Shown here: one piece after another, positions 12,015 through 23,719 of the stretch
How positions within the stretch are numbered: the stretch's first letter is position 1
Layout of the letters: every line of letters begins with the position of its first letter
Source: Plectrocnemia conspersa
Taxonomy: Eukaryota; Arthropoda; Insecta; Trichoptera; Polycentropodidae
DNA: 64,000 nt
Assembly (NCBI GenBank): GCA_009617715.1
Contig: VTFK01000174.1
Location: 186,001 to 250,000, forward strand
Reading direction: 5' to 3'
The notes under the pieces: model-generated
What the model saw: the letters and a program-made list of their open reading frames with translations, nothing else
What the model was told of the DNA's origin: nothing
Databases searched by the model: none
Program-made: the position numbers and the translations under genes

Positions 12015-13456
12015 TAGGGTTTGTAATACTGGTAATACTGGTATTGAGGCAAAAATTAGCCTTCGGTATTACAGGTATTACAAAATGAAATACTGGTAAT
12101 AAATATTAATTTAATTCATAGATCTTATTTGTTGAAAACGATATATCAATGGCTTAGAACAATGAACAATGAAAATTAAATTAATAAATTAAAATATATT
12201 GGACATAAACAATTATCTATATTTCATTTTTTGTTTTGTGTAATATTAGTGTGTGCAATTTTCGTTTGCTCCATAATCCGGTCACCCATTTAAATATTAT
12301 ACATACATACTAAAAAAATTAGTGTTCAGAATTTTTGCTGTTGGAATTTTCATATGCACAGTTTTCACCGATGTCACATGCAACAGATAAATTATCGCGC
12401 TATTTTTTATGATAGGGATGACTGGCGAAGTAAAAACAAAAGCCGGTATTACGCGAAAAAAATAATGCAACATTATTTTTTTTCTGTTAATAACTAAAGA
12501 AATGTTGTACTAGTCAATATAATTTAAATAAGTATTATTAAAATGTGTTAACGGGTGTTTTCTTAGAGAAAAATTGATTTATATTTTATATTTTCAAGTA
12601 ACTAAATATTAAAAATAATTAAGTATTTAAAAATTGTAATATATTTTATACTTTTGGCAATCGTGACGCATTAGGTTAACCTGTCAGATCATGATGGTCA
12701 TAACTTTAATAAATATTTCAATATTATTACAATATTTTTTAAAACACATATAACATAATTTATTTATAAAATGCAAATCAATTAAGTTAGGTTTAATTGT
12801 CTGGGACTAAATGGTTATGCAATATTTACATATTTGTATTCTATAATATTGACATAAATTTTTATAACTCAAATTTAATTAATGTTACTTTTGAAGTGAT
12901 TAGAAATTCATAGTATATGAGAGATAAATCTTTTGAAAATAAATATTATTACGATATTATAAAATAATTTATTAATGCGCAATAATTAAAATTATATAAT
13001 ATCACAATCAACAATCAAATAAATATGTTTTTTTATATAAGTCGCATTTTTTTTACATATGTATGTCGCAACAGATTTACAATTTTCTACGTACTCCTTT
13101 TTCATAATGTTCTTTTGGATAATCGTATCTGACAAAATATAATGAGTAATATATTTTATTGGAATAAATTAGAGAGTGGTGCTCTGATCCCTAGTATTAA
13201 AATTTACAAGGGATCCAGAAGCGATCGATCAAAGACGATATTTTGCCAAAGACGATTTATTGTTCCAAAAGAAGAAAGATTTAAGGCCCGAATTTTCAAA
13301 AATTAATAAGTGTTTTACTTAAAATAATTTGTAATTAAAATATTAAATATTTCTAATCAATAAATATGGGGAATCATGCAAGCGGTATTTCTTCTGTCAA
13401 TTAATTAAAATAATAATAATATCAATACCGGTATTTTGGAATTATTGCAATCCCTA
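12015..13456 (+). mobile_element. hAT-type non-autonomous element
   Basis: The left end TAGGGTTTGTAATACTGGTA and the reverse-complemented right end TAGGGATTGCAATAATTCCA form imperfect terminal inverted repeats, with CCGGTATTG just inside the right end. Flanking 8-mers TTTACAAC (12007-12014) and TTTACAAT (13457-13464) match 7 of 8, the size of a hAT target duplication. The 1442-bp interior has no transposase frame. A family H hairpin lies inside at 12655-12705, and GATAGGGATGRCTGGCGAAG is shared with the relic at 55836. Confidence 0.75.
12655..12705 (+). repeat. family H hairpin element inside the hAT element
   Basis: GGCAATCGTGACGCATTAGG then TTAACCTGTCAGATCATGATGGTC; arms CATGATGG/..ATCGTGAC pair with mismatches. 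It is either part of this hAT family or inserted into it. Confidence 0.65.
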
Positions 13457-13489
13457 TTTACAATACTGTTCTAGTCTTGACATATGTTA

Positions 13490-14240
13490 CAATTTTGATC
13501 TTCATTTTTTTATACACTCTTCAAGTCATTAAGCTCAAATAGTTAATTATGTTTCAATCGCAAAAGCATGAAGTTCCACTATAAATAAGAGATCAGTTAA
13601 AATTTGGCCGATAGCATATTTTTATCGACACTTTTGAACATTTGTCGCCAATTACAGCACACGACGGTTGACTTTCGATGTTTTATCCATTTCTTTCAAT
13701 TCACATAACATCATGCAACAATCAAAAACAGCTCATTAAGCTTGGGTCGTCACCTGCTTTATCAAAAAAAAACTTTCAGCTCACAAAGCTTCAAACGTTC
13801 GTTTCCCCCGTATCTAAGTTGCATCTTTGGCTTGATTGACGTAAATTGGCGCGCCAAATCCTCGTGTGTGTGTTCCGGCTTTAATTGCTTATCTGGTTTA
13901 TTCGATCTGTCCGGCGATTAAATCGTTTTGGTAAATCTGTCCGCGTTTTGGCGGTGGCAATTTTGATGGCGGGTTAATTGCGCGCTGGGGGCAAAAGGGC
14001 CGCCAAACGCCGGCCCTGGCGCAATTGTTATTTTTCGGGTCGGTCGGCTTTTTTATGCGGAGATACAAAAGGGCAGCGAGCGTGCTGTGTCAGGGCTAAG
14101 GTGTAATCTATCGCCACAATGCTTCACACCGCCGCCGTAAACTTGCCACCTCGCCGAACCGACCGTTATTGTTCCCAACTTTTTATTGATTAATATATTT
14201 ATAAATAACTTGCATACTACCAGTAGATAGGGACACATCC
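13490..14240. promoter_or_regulatory. GC-rich island with an E2F-like palindrome
   Basis: From about 13740 the sequence becomes GC-rich and repeat-poor. TTGGCGCGCCAA at 13845-13856 is a perfect 12-bp palindrome; on the minus strand TTTGGCGC fits the E2F consensus TTTSSCGC. No coding frame is recognised; regulatory function is inference. Confidence 0.3.
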
Positions 14241-15100
14241 CTTATCCCATCTATAAGTAAAACCAAGATGCGTCGATTCAAATCTCTAGTTTTCCCGATA
14301 TTTCTATGTTAAAGACTATACAACTTCATTAGCTATTTATTATACTATCATTTTCTGAACTCAGCTTTTAAGATTTTATTTTTTATCGTTTATACACAAG
14401 TATCTTGGGAATTTTATTTGTATCCTACGATTAATACCGAATATATGAACTTGTTTTCAAACTATTCGGTATTTGAATGTTTGTATTATTATATTTTTTC
14501 TTCTAAAAATACTAAAAATCGATTATTTATAAAAACTATAGCCCAATTATACGTTTTTTCTGTTATGAAACTGATCTTCTTATCTTTGCGTTATTTATAA
14601 CAGCCATGGCCATAACAACTCGTATTCAAAAAATAAAAAAAATCATTATATACCGAAATTTCAGAAATTACTCATAATTCTCAGTTAATATTGTGCAACT
14701 GTGGACTTTTTCAAATGGCAAATATTCATTTTTCATATTTTTTAAATCAATACAAATAATGTAAAATGCTTCAAATTAAAATATGTAGTCTTGATTTTTA
14801 TTATAGAATTATGTGTGTATTTAATAATATTATTCGATATTTCAGTAGTTAAAAATAAGGAATATTTAGAAACGCATTTAATGAATTCAGCGTTTAGGTA
14901 GAACACTTTGCATCATAAATCCAAGATGTTATGCTTATAATATGTTGTTAGAGTTAGGGTTTTTGTGGAAATAAAAATTGTTTTGAAAATGAACAATCAT
15001 ATGGAAATCACATAAAGTTGATTACTCTAATAATTTAAAAAAATATGATATTAATTTTTGTTTAGTAATTAACGATCTACATATTAAGAATGGTTAATAT
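14241..15100. other. AT-rich DNA with a family N repeat block
   Basis: 14650-14775 (CCGAAATTTCAGAAATTACT...CTGTGGACTTTTTCAAATGG...ATCAATACAAATAAT) parallels 16284-16385 (CCGAAATTCCAGAAATTACG...CTGTGGATTTTCTCAATGAC...ATCAATACGCAAAAT). Otherwise nothing is supported. Confidence 0.45.
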
Positions 15101-15104
15101 GAAG

Positions 15105-15653
15105 CGGCAATGCTCAACTCGCGGCTCGTGGGCCGCATGCGGCTCACAGCACCCGTTTATGGGTCTTGCGTAACAATAATGTTAAAATTAAATTTTTATT
15201 AAAATTAAAAAAATCATTGCTTGCACATTATCTATTAATTAAACTGCTCATTTGATAGATGTCTATTCATTAAAAGTCAAACTTAATGCTTTATTGCTGA
15301 GTGAATGTTAATCAATTTTATTCGAAGATATTGAATAAAGATGTAACTATTGTCGTCTTATTTGATGACGATGGCAAAAATATTGATAATTTAACTGAAT
15401 ATTATATCAATAAAAGAAAGCGACGTCACTAGAAACATTTTTCAAAAATCAAAATAAGTAATTAAAATGCCATTTTACTACATGATTTTGGGAGTAGATT
15501 TAAAAATTTCAGAGAACAGCAACTGCATTTTAGTATATTTGCTACTCTATTATTCTTGGTTGAATAACATAAAACAATTGATAAAAAGTGATTAATATAT
15601 ATACTTTACCTGTTAATAAGTAATATTCTGCGTTAATGAGTTGAGGATTCCCG
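15105..15653 (+). mobile_element. possible hAT-like non-autonomous element
   Basis: CGGCAATGCTCAACTC at 15105 and the reverse complement of the right end, CGGGAATCCTCAACTC, agree at 14 of 16 positions. The left interior GGGCCGCATGCGGC is typical of hAT subterminal regions. No 8-bp target duplication is apparent. The sequence to the right (TTATGCGGAGCGCGT) recurs at 38300, so the true end may be elsewhere. Confidence 0.4.
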
Positions 15654-16019
15654 ACTTTGTTATGCGGAGCGCGTGCCACTTTCGCATTTGTAAGTTATGT
15701 TAGTTAACAGCATTTTCGAATATGGCCCAATTTTATTAAATCATAGAAAAGTGAAGTATTTCTTGTTATTGAACAGATCTTGTTAAAAAAATATCAGATC
15801 CGTATTTGTGTTAGTTTCTTTTAATACCACTCAATGGACCACTTTTTAAAGTTGCTATAGGGTTGTGTTGATAATTCGGCAATGTTTAATCGTATAATTA
15901 TTGTTTGTATAATGGTCATCATGATGGTTAGATTAGTAACAAAAATAAATCCGCACCATGCTTAGATACGCTGAATAACGACCGAAGCTTAGAGGATAGA
16001 GGAAGCAGCCGCTTTTCAC

Positions 16020-16054
16020 TTCTTGAATTTTAGACCTGGTCTAAAATTCAAGAA
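16020..16054. repeat. perfect 35-nt palindrome
   Basis: The arm TTCTTGAATTTTAGACC (16020-16036) and its exact reverse complement (16038-16054) flank a single T. It could extrude a cruciform or form an RNA hairpin. No copy was noticed elsewhere in the window. Confidence 0.85.
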
Positions 16055-16283
16055 TTCAATCCGGACATTGAATATGACTTTGACAATATAAGAGGCATGC
16101 AAAGCTATAAGAAGCATACGTTCATAATTAATATTCGTTATTCGAATATTTATCTAACTTTTTGTAAAGTATTCATAATGAAATATTTAGTAATTATTAT
16201 TGCACTCTTAAAACAACGCAAATGTGATTTTTAATTTTGCAATGACAAATATGACTGGACAATCAAATAAAAAAAACACTTTG

Positions 16284-16445
16284 TGATTGCCGAAATTCCA
16301 GAAATTACGCTGCTGTGGATTTTCTCAATGACTTATATTAAATTTTATCTTTTACATCAATACGCAAAATATTTAATTTTAAGTCTGCTTGAAGTAATTT
16401 ACTATGGTAATATTTTTTGAGTATACTAAGTTGTAGTAATTGTAA
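16284..16445 (+). repeat. family N repeat
   Basis: It pairs with 14650-14775 in its first half and with 4118-4175 in its second half (GCTTGAAGTAATT...GTAGTAATT). The three together suggest one interspersed family, of unknown class. Confidence 0.45.
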
Positions 16446-16525
16446 ACTATTGCTGACGTTGACGAAATGAGTCGTTCGGCAGTATGAATAATTAAAATAA
16501 AACTCCACACTCTCAATAGGTCTTT

Positions 16526-16870
16526 TTGACACAAATTCCTGATTTATTACATGTAAATCAGGATCTAGCAGTTATACTTTTTTTCATTGTCGATTTTATT
16601 TGTTTTCAGATAATTTATTTATTTAAATCTTTCAATCGGTCGCGAACCACACTTTGGGAAATTTGCCAGTTAAAGTCGGCTGTTAAGACCAGTAGCCAAT
16701 GGGATGGTATGCAAAAACTCTGTCATCACATTCGAGCCGCCTCTGCGGAAGGATTTGTCGCTTGGAATGTGAACGGAGTCTGCAATGTCAAGATTCCGAA
16801 GGACTTGTGCGTGTAACTTGTCTTCGCAGCTTCCATCGAGAATGTTTCGACGTAGTTGTGGTTACCAAAA
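16526..16870. other. mixed-composition patch, no gene recognised
   Basis: An open frame of 96 codons (16526-16816, plus) starts in AT-rich low-complexity DNA and ends in GC-richer DNA. Neither it nor overlapping frames carries a motif I recognise, so I do not call a gene. Confidence 0.25.
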
Positions 16871-18030
16871 ATCTGAAAATATTTTATATTTATTAAAAAA
16901 TAATTTTTGATTTTTATAGAAATTCCTGACCGTGCCAGTAATATTTTTAATAGCAACGACAATTGAGCCCAGTCAAATTTGGACCTTTAATCTCACATAT
17001 ATCGACATAAATGTGGTTTATTTAATACCTTTTTTCGTTTTTCATTTTTCAAAGCAATTTTAAATATTCTATAACGGTGATTGTTTGTAATACGTATACT
17101 TTTTTAGTCATATTTATAATTATACCTTTCACGTACAATCCCATATTAAATGAAAAAATATATTTTTAATAAAACATTCCCACAAAGTAGTGAATACACA
17201 GTCACCGCAATCATCACGCTGCACATACATTACAGAGCGCGTTAGTCTCTCGCCCCGGCTTGTCATTCCTCACACTTTTTTTTACTTTAATTCTATTCTG
17301 CTATTCCTTTATTCTCGCTTTTTGCCTCGGTTGCTTTTTTCGCCGACCGTTCGATTTTCTTTTTGCATCCGAGACATATTTCTTACGTCTCTCTTTATAA
17401 GAGAGCGACAAAACGAACCGAATGCGCACTATGGATATATTATATTATATTTAAATTAAAATGTCGAATAATATCATTTATTATATGGTGTGTGCACGGT
17501 CGATTTGTTCGATTTGACGTCCAAGCGAGCATGACGAGGGAATGCAAATGGCTGGGTGAGGCAGGATGTCACATTGTCACCACTAAAGTGGTGACTGCAG
17601 CACTATAAAACGTGTCGTTTATCTTGCACGCCCTACTGCCTCTTCCTGCGTTGATGATGGGAAACGAACCTTGCCAAAGTATTTCTGTGACTTCTGGAAT
17701 CGATTCAATGAATTAATTTAGCTCTGATGGAAAACATTCTTTGTGTACATATAATAGTTTCAGAATATCAAGGGTTAACATAACAACAACTAATTGCCTT
17801 CATAGTTCGTTGGTGTTAAAATATTTAAAGACATCCAAATCATGGACTCTAATTGAAGTAGATATACTTTTCTTAAGCCATACGTCACAGGGTTTCAAAT
17901 TAGGCCATTGCTATGTATATTCAATTATATATTAATGATACAATTATTAATACAAAACGACGACATTTTAATTTATTACACAGATGATAATGTTAGAGAA
18001 GTAAGTGTAACTTAAATAATGATTTAAGTC
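16871..18030. other. intergenic DNA, nothing recognised
   Basis: It is AT-rich with a moderately GC-richer stretch at about 17170-17640. Short open frames occur in several phases without recognisable domains. Confidence 0.3.
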
Positions 18031-18032
18031 TG

Positions 18033-18105
18033 GTGTCGCATTACTTAGTATTGTTGTTTGTGCTAACCCCGTTGTAACGCATTGGTCTGACGTCTGGTAT
18101 TTACA
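18033..18105 (-). repeat. family K repeat
   Basis: The minus strand reads CCAATGCGTTACAACGGGGT then AGCACAAACAACAATACTAA and GTAATGCGACACC. It is the copy closest to the consensus core. Confidence 0.6.
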
Positions 18106-18254
18106 ATAAAAAATAAATAAGTTTGATAATTCGATAAACTGGCTCTTATCTCAAACCTCAGATTTGAAAAAATGTGAATCAAATTATTTTTTCAAAATTT
18201 GTAGAAGCAGAAGTGGAACTTTGAATCTTAAAAATTGAATTTTGAAATTCAACC

Positions 18255-18520
18255 AATACGATTGAGGAATGGTATAAGTCGCTGACTATTGATCTGTAAG
18301 ACCTGGATTCGAATATCATACGGATCTTACAGTTCTTTTTATTATTTTTATCGTGTTTGGGTGTTCGGTATTAGTGATTATTATATAATTATAATTTTGA
18401 TCGATCATCACAGATTTGGTTTTCCTATATTTTCCTTATCATTAGGATTAATATTGTGTTGATTAATTAAAATTGAGCTAGTTCATACATATTAAGTACT
18501 GAAATTTTATTCATAATGAT
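18255..18520 (+). mobile_element. SINE S1, fairly complete copy
   Basis: The head GGTATAAGTCGCTGACTATT (A-box-like) is followed about 25 nt later by GACCTGGATTCGAATATC (B-box-like), giving a tRNA-derived start. The body contains TTAGTGATTATTATATAATT, then GATCGATCATCACAGATTTG, GTTTTCCTATATTTTCC and GATTAATTAAAATTGAGCTA. Related bodies lie at 4008, 41375, 49075 and 62870; related heads at 10438, 24890 and 41880. The spacing of the two boxes fits an internal pol III promoter. Confidence 0.65.
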
Positions 18521-19735
18521 CTACTTCAGATCACTGAGAACATAAAAAATAAAAAATCTATAATATCTTAAATGAAACATTAAAATTGAAAACTAATATG
18601 TTTAAAATTTTTGCCAAAAAATGTGATTTGTAATTCATTATTTTTTGTCAAAAAATGTGATTTGTGATTAATTATTTTAATACTTACTAATCTCCTGAAA
18701 TTTTTTTACTTTTATCTGTTTTTCAAGTTACATTAAAACCTTGTAGTTCATTTCCGTTGAAAACAAAATCCCCTTCCTTCAGATTTAAATTGAATTCTTT
18801 AGCCATTTTGAGTAGTTTGCTAATAACATTGTACAACTTTTTGTACTTTAAGATTGCATACTATTCCTGACGAAATGGAGAGTGAGTTTATTCGATTCTT
18901 CACTCATTGTAGATATTGAATTTTTTTTTCTAGGCACAACTATTATTTTTAACGGTTTTATAAATATACGTTTTACAGAATTATTCTGTCCTGAATGTCG
19001 TTCGTAGGTTATACTTAATAAGTGTATGTATTTCTCCTTGAACTATTGATTTAATAATGGAGATTATATTAAAAGAAAATGATTTTTTATGTGTTCAATA
19101 TTGCTAATGAATAGGTTTATTAATAATTAAAGATAAAATAATTACGAATAGACTATTATTTTTATTATATTTAAAATTTGTTTCTATCCCTTGCATAAAA
19201 TAATAGTCAAACCATTCTTCAATCAATTTATGTTCTTCGATTAGATTTGTATATAACAGGTAACATTGTTTTGGTGTATTACTTTAAACCCATTGATTTT
19301 TACTGTGATAAATTAGCAGTAGTTAACCTATCTTTAGATAATTTAAAACCAGACAAAGATTTTTCTGTTATCTGAGCTCTGATATCTTTACTGTATTTTT
19401 CAGTTTCATTTTCACTACTATAAAAATAATTTAATGTGATTTGGAAGGTTAGCATAATACGTAATTAATGCTTTTATATAAAATAGTTTAAACATAATAT
19501 GTGTTAAAGTCAATATGTATTTTTAGTAAAGTTATATTTTCACAGCAATAAATTTCAATAACTGTTTCAATTAAATCATATTCGAAAACATTTTGCCTAG
19601 TGCAAATATATTTTTTTGTAAAATTTTGGTAATATTTTGTATATATTTACAAAAAAAAACCTAAGCGAATTAATCAAAATCAACTTGACCTAATGAAAGT
19701 TTTGTGATGTGCTATTTATTTATTTTTAGGGTCAA
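18521..19735. other. AT-rich intergenic DNA
   Basis: A ~20-bp motif (AAAAATGTGATTTGTRATT) is directly repeated near 18620-18672. Nothing else is supported. Confidence 0.3.
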
Positions 19736-19915
19736 AATTATGCGGAATTTTGGTAGCACTGACGTGACGGCGGCGTGGAGCGACGGTGTATTTTTTGGCG
19801 GACCTCGACGCGAAGACGACAACCGGCGGTGCCTCGTCCGCTAATCTCTCATCGCTTCTACATGTAATTATAACCATTCTATATAATAAATTGTGTGTAA
19901 TTTCCACCTCTTGTC
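19736..19915. other. small GC-rich patch, no gene recognised
   Basis: An abrupt GC/CpG-rich patch in AT-rich DNA, immediately upstream of an RT relic. It could be part of the same retroelement. No motif is recognised in any frame. Confidence 0.25.
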
Positions 19916-19969
19916 ACCATATTTCCACCAAAGTGCAAAAAATAGTTAGTCTTAGATATTTTTAGATAT

Positions 19970-20044
19970 GCTGGAATACAAGTAAACGTCGTATTTACTG
20001 ATTTTGAGAAGGCATTCGAACAGGTGAGAGTCATGAGTTATTAG
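19970..20044 (+). pseudogene. non-LTR retrotransposon reverse-transcriptase scrap
   Basis: The frame reads AGIQVNVVFTDFEKAFEQV and then soon stops. This is the RT catalytic-A motif of non-LTR elements, QxDVxYTDFxKAFDxV, with the first catalytic Asp of TDF kept and the second Asp position (AFD) changed to Glu. Only about 24 codons survive. Confidence 0.7.
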
Positions 20045-22003
20045 TAAAAAAAAAGTAGCAGTTGAAGACCAATACTTACGTTATGCTTTTTTACATGTTT
20101 CACGACTGTCAAATTACAGTTTACAACTGCATATAATTTCACTTAAATCAGTCTAGAAAATTCTATTATTAAATAATATAAACAATAAATACAAATTCAG
20201 TTTTAAATCTTATTAAAATATATACATCTGAGTATAAGTTATTTATTAATCATATTAAAAAATAGACTCAATCATCAATGATATATGCATACAGAGGCAC
20301 AAACGATCGTTAAATAAATCATTTTAATCGTATCATCCAATAAAATGTAACGCAGCACAGAAAGCGTTCGACCCTGAAATGCGTCTGTGGAATTAAGTCA
20401 TCCCTGTGTCATAACAAAATATGGTCTCCCTATAAAAATTAATGTATCGGAAAAACACTACTACTTTGGTCGTATCGTGCATTACGTAATTGAATGTATT
20501 GCACACAGAGACCATTGTAGAGCAAGATTTCTCAACATTTTTTGTTGAATAAATAAAACGATAGATTGATTGAAATATTACTTTATTTGTATGTTTTTTT
20601 TCATCTTAATAACGGCACGATATATTACACTCGATATTTTTTATTTACCATTTGTTACTTTCTTATTTTCTACATGTCTTATGATTGCTTAAAACGTATT
20701 TTTATTATTTATAATTTATTTTACAGCGCAGTTTTTTTAATAATAATTTCATCTTCCAAATAATTACAGTTTTAAATATAATAATATAATATATAAAATA
20801 TCAGCACTGAATACGAACATATATAATTTTTAATAAAATAAATACAACGTTGTAAAAATATTTTAAAAAATCGCAAATATAAATACGCACATTTTAATAA
20901 AAAAAAAATATGCGTAAGTATATATGATTTTTTATTAGTATTGCACATTTGTGTTGTGTGGTGTTTACATACTTATGGCACGATATTTTAACAGTGAGCC
21001 AAAAACGTAAATTTATTGTTTAGTTGTAAAAAATTGTAATAAATTATTCCTAAATGTAGAGGAACGGCTTTCATGCTTTATATAAAAATGAAAATTATTA
21101 CAATTCCATCGATAGCGTTTTAAAAATTATTATTTATTTATATAAGTATTATTAGTAATAATTCATAAGCGATACGATTAACGTCATACAATTAATTTTG
21201 TACTTAATTTTTGATTTTCATTCACTTTTGATATATTATATTATATTATTTATTCAATATAATATATATGGCGTGTTAGTCGAATGTTTTTTTTTTTATT
21301 ATTGACACTGTATCACTACTATGGATAAAAGGAACTTGAAAATAAATTAAACATATAATAAAGGAACATTAAACGAGCGAGAGTCCGGTTTTGTGTTCTT
21401 GGGCGTTTTAGTGAGCCTTAGAGCTATAATAGTAGAAAAAAAATTAAACTAAAAATTCATCGCTAATGTATAGCACCAAGCGGGTTTTTCGTATTTCGTT
21501 TCAACTCTATAGATTTCTTTTTTTTGAAAGGATTAAATAATAATAAAAAAATACCGAAATTAATGCGGCTATCTACAAATTATTCGTTACTTTTTATTTT
21601 TTTGTAATAAGAAAAATATATTTGGTTCAATTTTTTTCTACATGATTTAGCGTCGACGATCTACTGCTATGTCATTATGTGAAATTAGAATAATTGTGTA
21701 TATAATATATATACAGGATGAGCGAGAAGTTTTTCAATTTACAAAATTGAGGCTCAACTTGTATTCAATATAATATATACAATATTTATTTATATATATA
21801 TTCTATCATTTATTCATTCACGTAAATATTTATAATTTGTACAATTTGCTCTATATACAACATAATAAACAATACGTTTCTTTAAATTATCGTTATTTAA
21901 ATACAAACTGCGTATATTACAATATTCGAACGATATCAAAAATTTTCACATTATTTTACAGTTTCGGTGAAAAATAAGAAGTTTCTATATTAATTGACTA
22001 TAT
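20045..22003. other. AT-rich DNA downstream of omb
   Basis: It may hold the distal omb 3' UTR. A trace at about 20100-20160 (ACTGCATATAATTTCACTTA) weakly resembles family M. No gene is seen. Confidence 0.3.
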
Positions 22004-22656
22004 TTTATTTTTATTCATATATATATATATATATTTATTTATATATCGTGATTTCATATTTTTGTATTGATTTTTTAACATTTTTTTACGAAATTTGCAC
22101 TTAGTACCAATAGGAGTCGAATATCACTTTTTGCAATTGCGACACGAGAGACACTAAACGAATCTTCTATGACATTAATATCTATCGCACTCAGTATGAT
22201 AGAGGAGAATAGTTCAAATTAATCGATACTCTTGATCACGTCTAAAAATATATCAATCTCCATACCTAGTCGGATAGATATTTATGTGTGCATAAATGTA
22301 TGTATTCAGCGAGTGCTGAATTAAGGCCTCTTCGGAGCGATTTATGTATTTAGATTTGCACTTACGAATTTTAATCAATGCACATCGTTAATCAACCGTT
22401 GCTTGGGCTATATATGATATAGATGAGTTATTGCTTTTTTTTAATTTATAAAATTAAGTCCGGTTTGTACGACGTCACAAGGGCTCATCTCACAACCGAG
22501 TGCATTATTGCAAAAGTCGATGGCACTCGAAATTCGTTTAGCGTCTTTCGCGATCGGCACTGCATATGATCACAATTGTTTCATTGGTAATAGGGGGGGC
22601 TGCTCGAGACGAGATCAATGAACCGCTATCGCACTGCAGTCCCCCTCCGCTTGCAC
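22004..22656 (-). other. omb: probable start of omb 3' UTR
   Basis: The sequence after the TGA is non-coding and becomes steadily more AT-rich. Several AATAAA hexamers lie on the minus strand (complements at 22004-22009, 22010-22015 and 22034-22039, with more further downstream near 21785). I cannot decide which is used; the true end could lie anywhere to about 20.9 kb. A (TA)n microsatellite sits at about 22019-22032. Confidence 0.4.
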
Positions 22657-23410
22657 TCATTTGTCCACCACCATCACTTCGCCGCTGTTGGCGTTTGCCG
22701 TTTGCTTAACGTCCAAACCGTTCACCATCTTCTCTATGTTTTTCAGATCGTTCGCTTGAGTCTTCGGACCGCTCTCGACGCTCGGGGGAGGCGAGGCCGA
22801 CGACGGTCTAGGCTGGGGGGAAACGGACCTCCTGGTCTTGCCCGAAGGGGAACTGCTGAGACTCCTCGCGTGTCCGAAGTTCCCGGGGGTGACTTGCTCG
22901 AACGCCGAACCCAGAGGCGACCCTCCGACCAGGTTGGCCTGAGGGATGGTGTACGGCGTGAACCTGTGAGTCGCTCCTCCCTTCATCTGGTGATGCAGGG
23001 CGCTCGCGTGAGGAAACTGTGGACTGTGCGCTAGGTTCGAGTAGTGGGAGAATAAGGCAGGATGCTGCGCCGCCAGAGCCAACTGCGCGTTGAACAGAAT
23101 GCCGGGATTCATGGCGGCGTGAGCGTTCGAGAATAACGATATAGGGGTGCGAACGGGTGTCCCGGCGGGTACAACCCGTGAGGGTACAGGTAAGGTAGGA
23201 CCGGAGGCGGCGGATGGATCGGAGGACCCAGAGAGATGTTGGGCGCAGGCGAGGGAAATTCTCTGGACGGTCCGGGGGCGTCCCTTAACGTCACGCTCCC
23301 GGAACAACTCGAATCGCTGCCGTCTCTCTCCAGATCGTCTCTTCTCCTATCGTCTCCTGCTTCGCTCCCGCCACCGTTACCGCCGCTTTCGCTCGACATC
23401 TTGAACCATC
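22657..23410 (-). CDS. omb: omb/bifid terminal coding exon (C-terminus and stop), with an apparent 1-nt frameshift
   Basis: The acceptor is TTTTTACAG (23411-23413). The exon opens GWFKMSSESGGNGGG, followed by an acidic/Arg stretch and a Pro-rich segment (PPPPVLPYLYPHGLYPPGHP) in one frame. The conserved segment ISLFSNAHAAMNPG and ILFNAQLALAAQHPALFSHY through NIEKMVNGLD to the TGA (22657-22659) continues in a different frame. Both parts look like Tbx2/3 family sequence: NAQLALAAQHPALF and the C-terminal LKNIEKMVNGL match conserved blocks of omb/TBX2/TBX3. The switch falls near the GGGG run at 23144-23147, where one extra base would give a single open frame. From 31058 to the stop the exons then sum to 397 residues. 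As written, the first frame stops at 23109. I favour a homopolymer sequencing or assembly error, but a true allele is not excluded. Positive-strand ORFs over this exon are antisense shadows. Confidence 0.9.
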
Positions 23411-23719
23411 CTGTAAAAATACATCAATTAAAATCCATATTTTTCATAAAAAACTTAATCAAGAGATAATAAAAAAGCAAGGCAAAATTTTATAACAGAC
23501 ACAGGTTCAGACACTATTGTACTTCATATAATATAATTTAATTTTTTAAATGTATTTTATTATTATATTATTTTATTCGACATCATCGGGTATTCCGTAT
23601 TTTTATATTGCGTTTATTTTTATTGCAATATTGCCAAGATTTATACTAATAAATATTAAAAAATATATATAATCAAATATGGTGGACACCTAAATATAAA
23701 AACAGTATTCAACATGTTT

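Noticed and set aside
22618..23034. 138-codon open frame on the plus strand
   Set aside because: It is antisense to the conserved omb C-terminal coding exon and has no recognisable domain.
23147..23469. Plus-strand open frames of 77-85 codons
   Set aside because: Antisense shadows of the GC-rich last omb exon.
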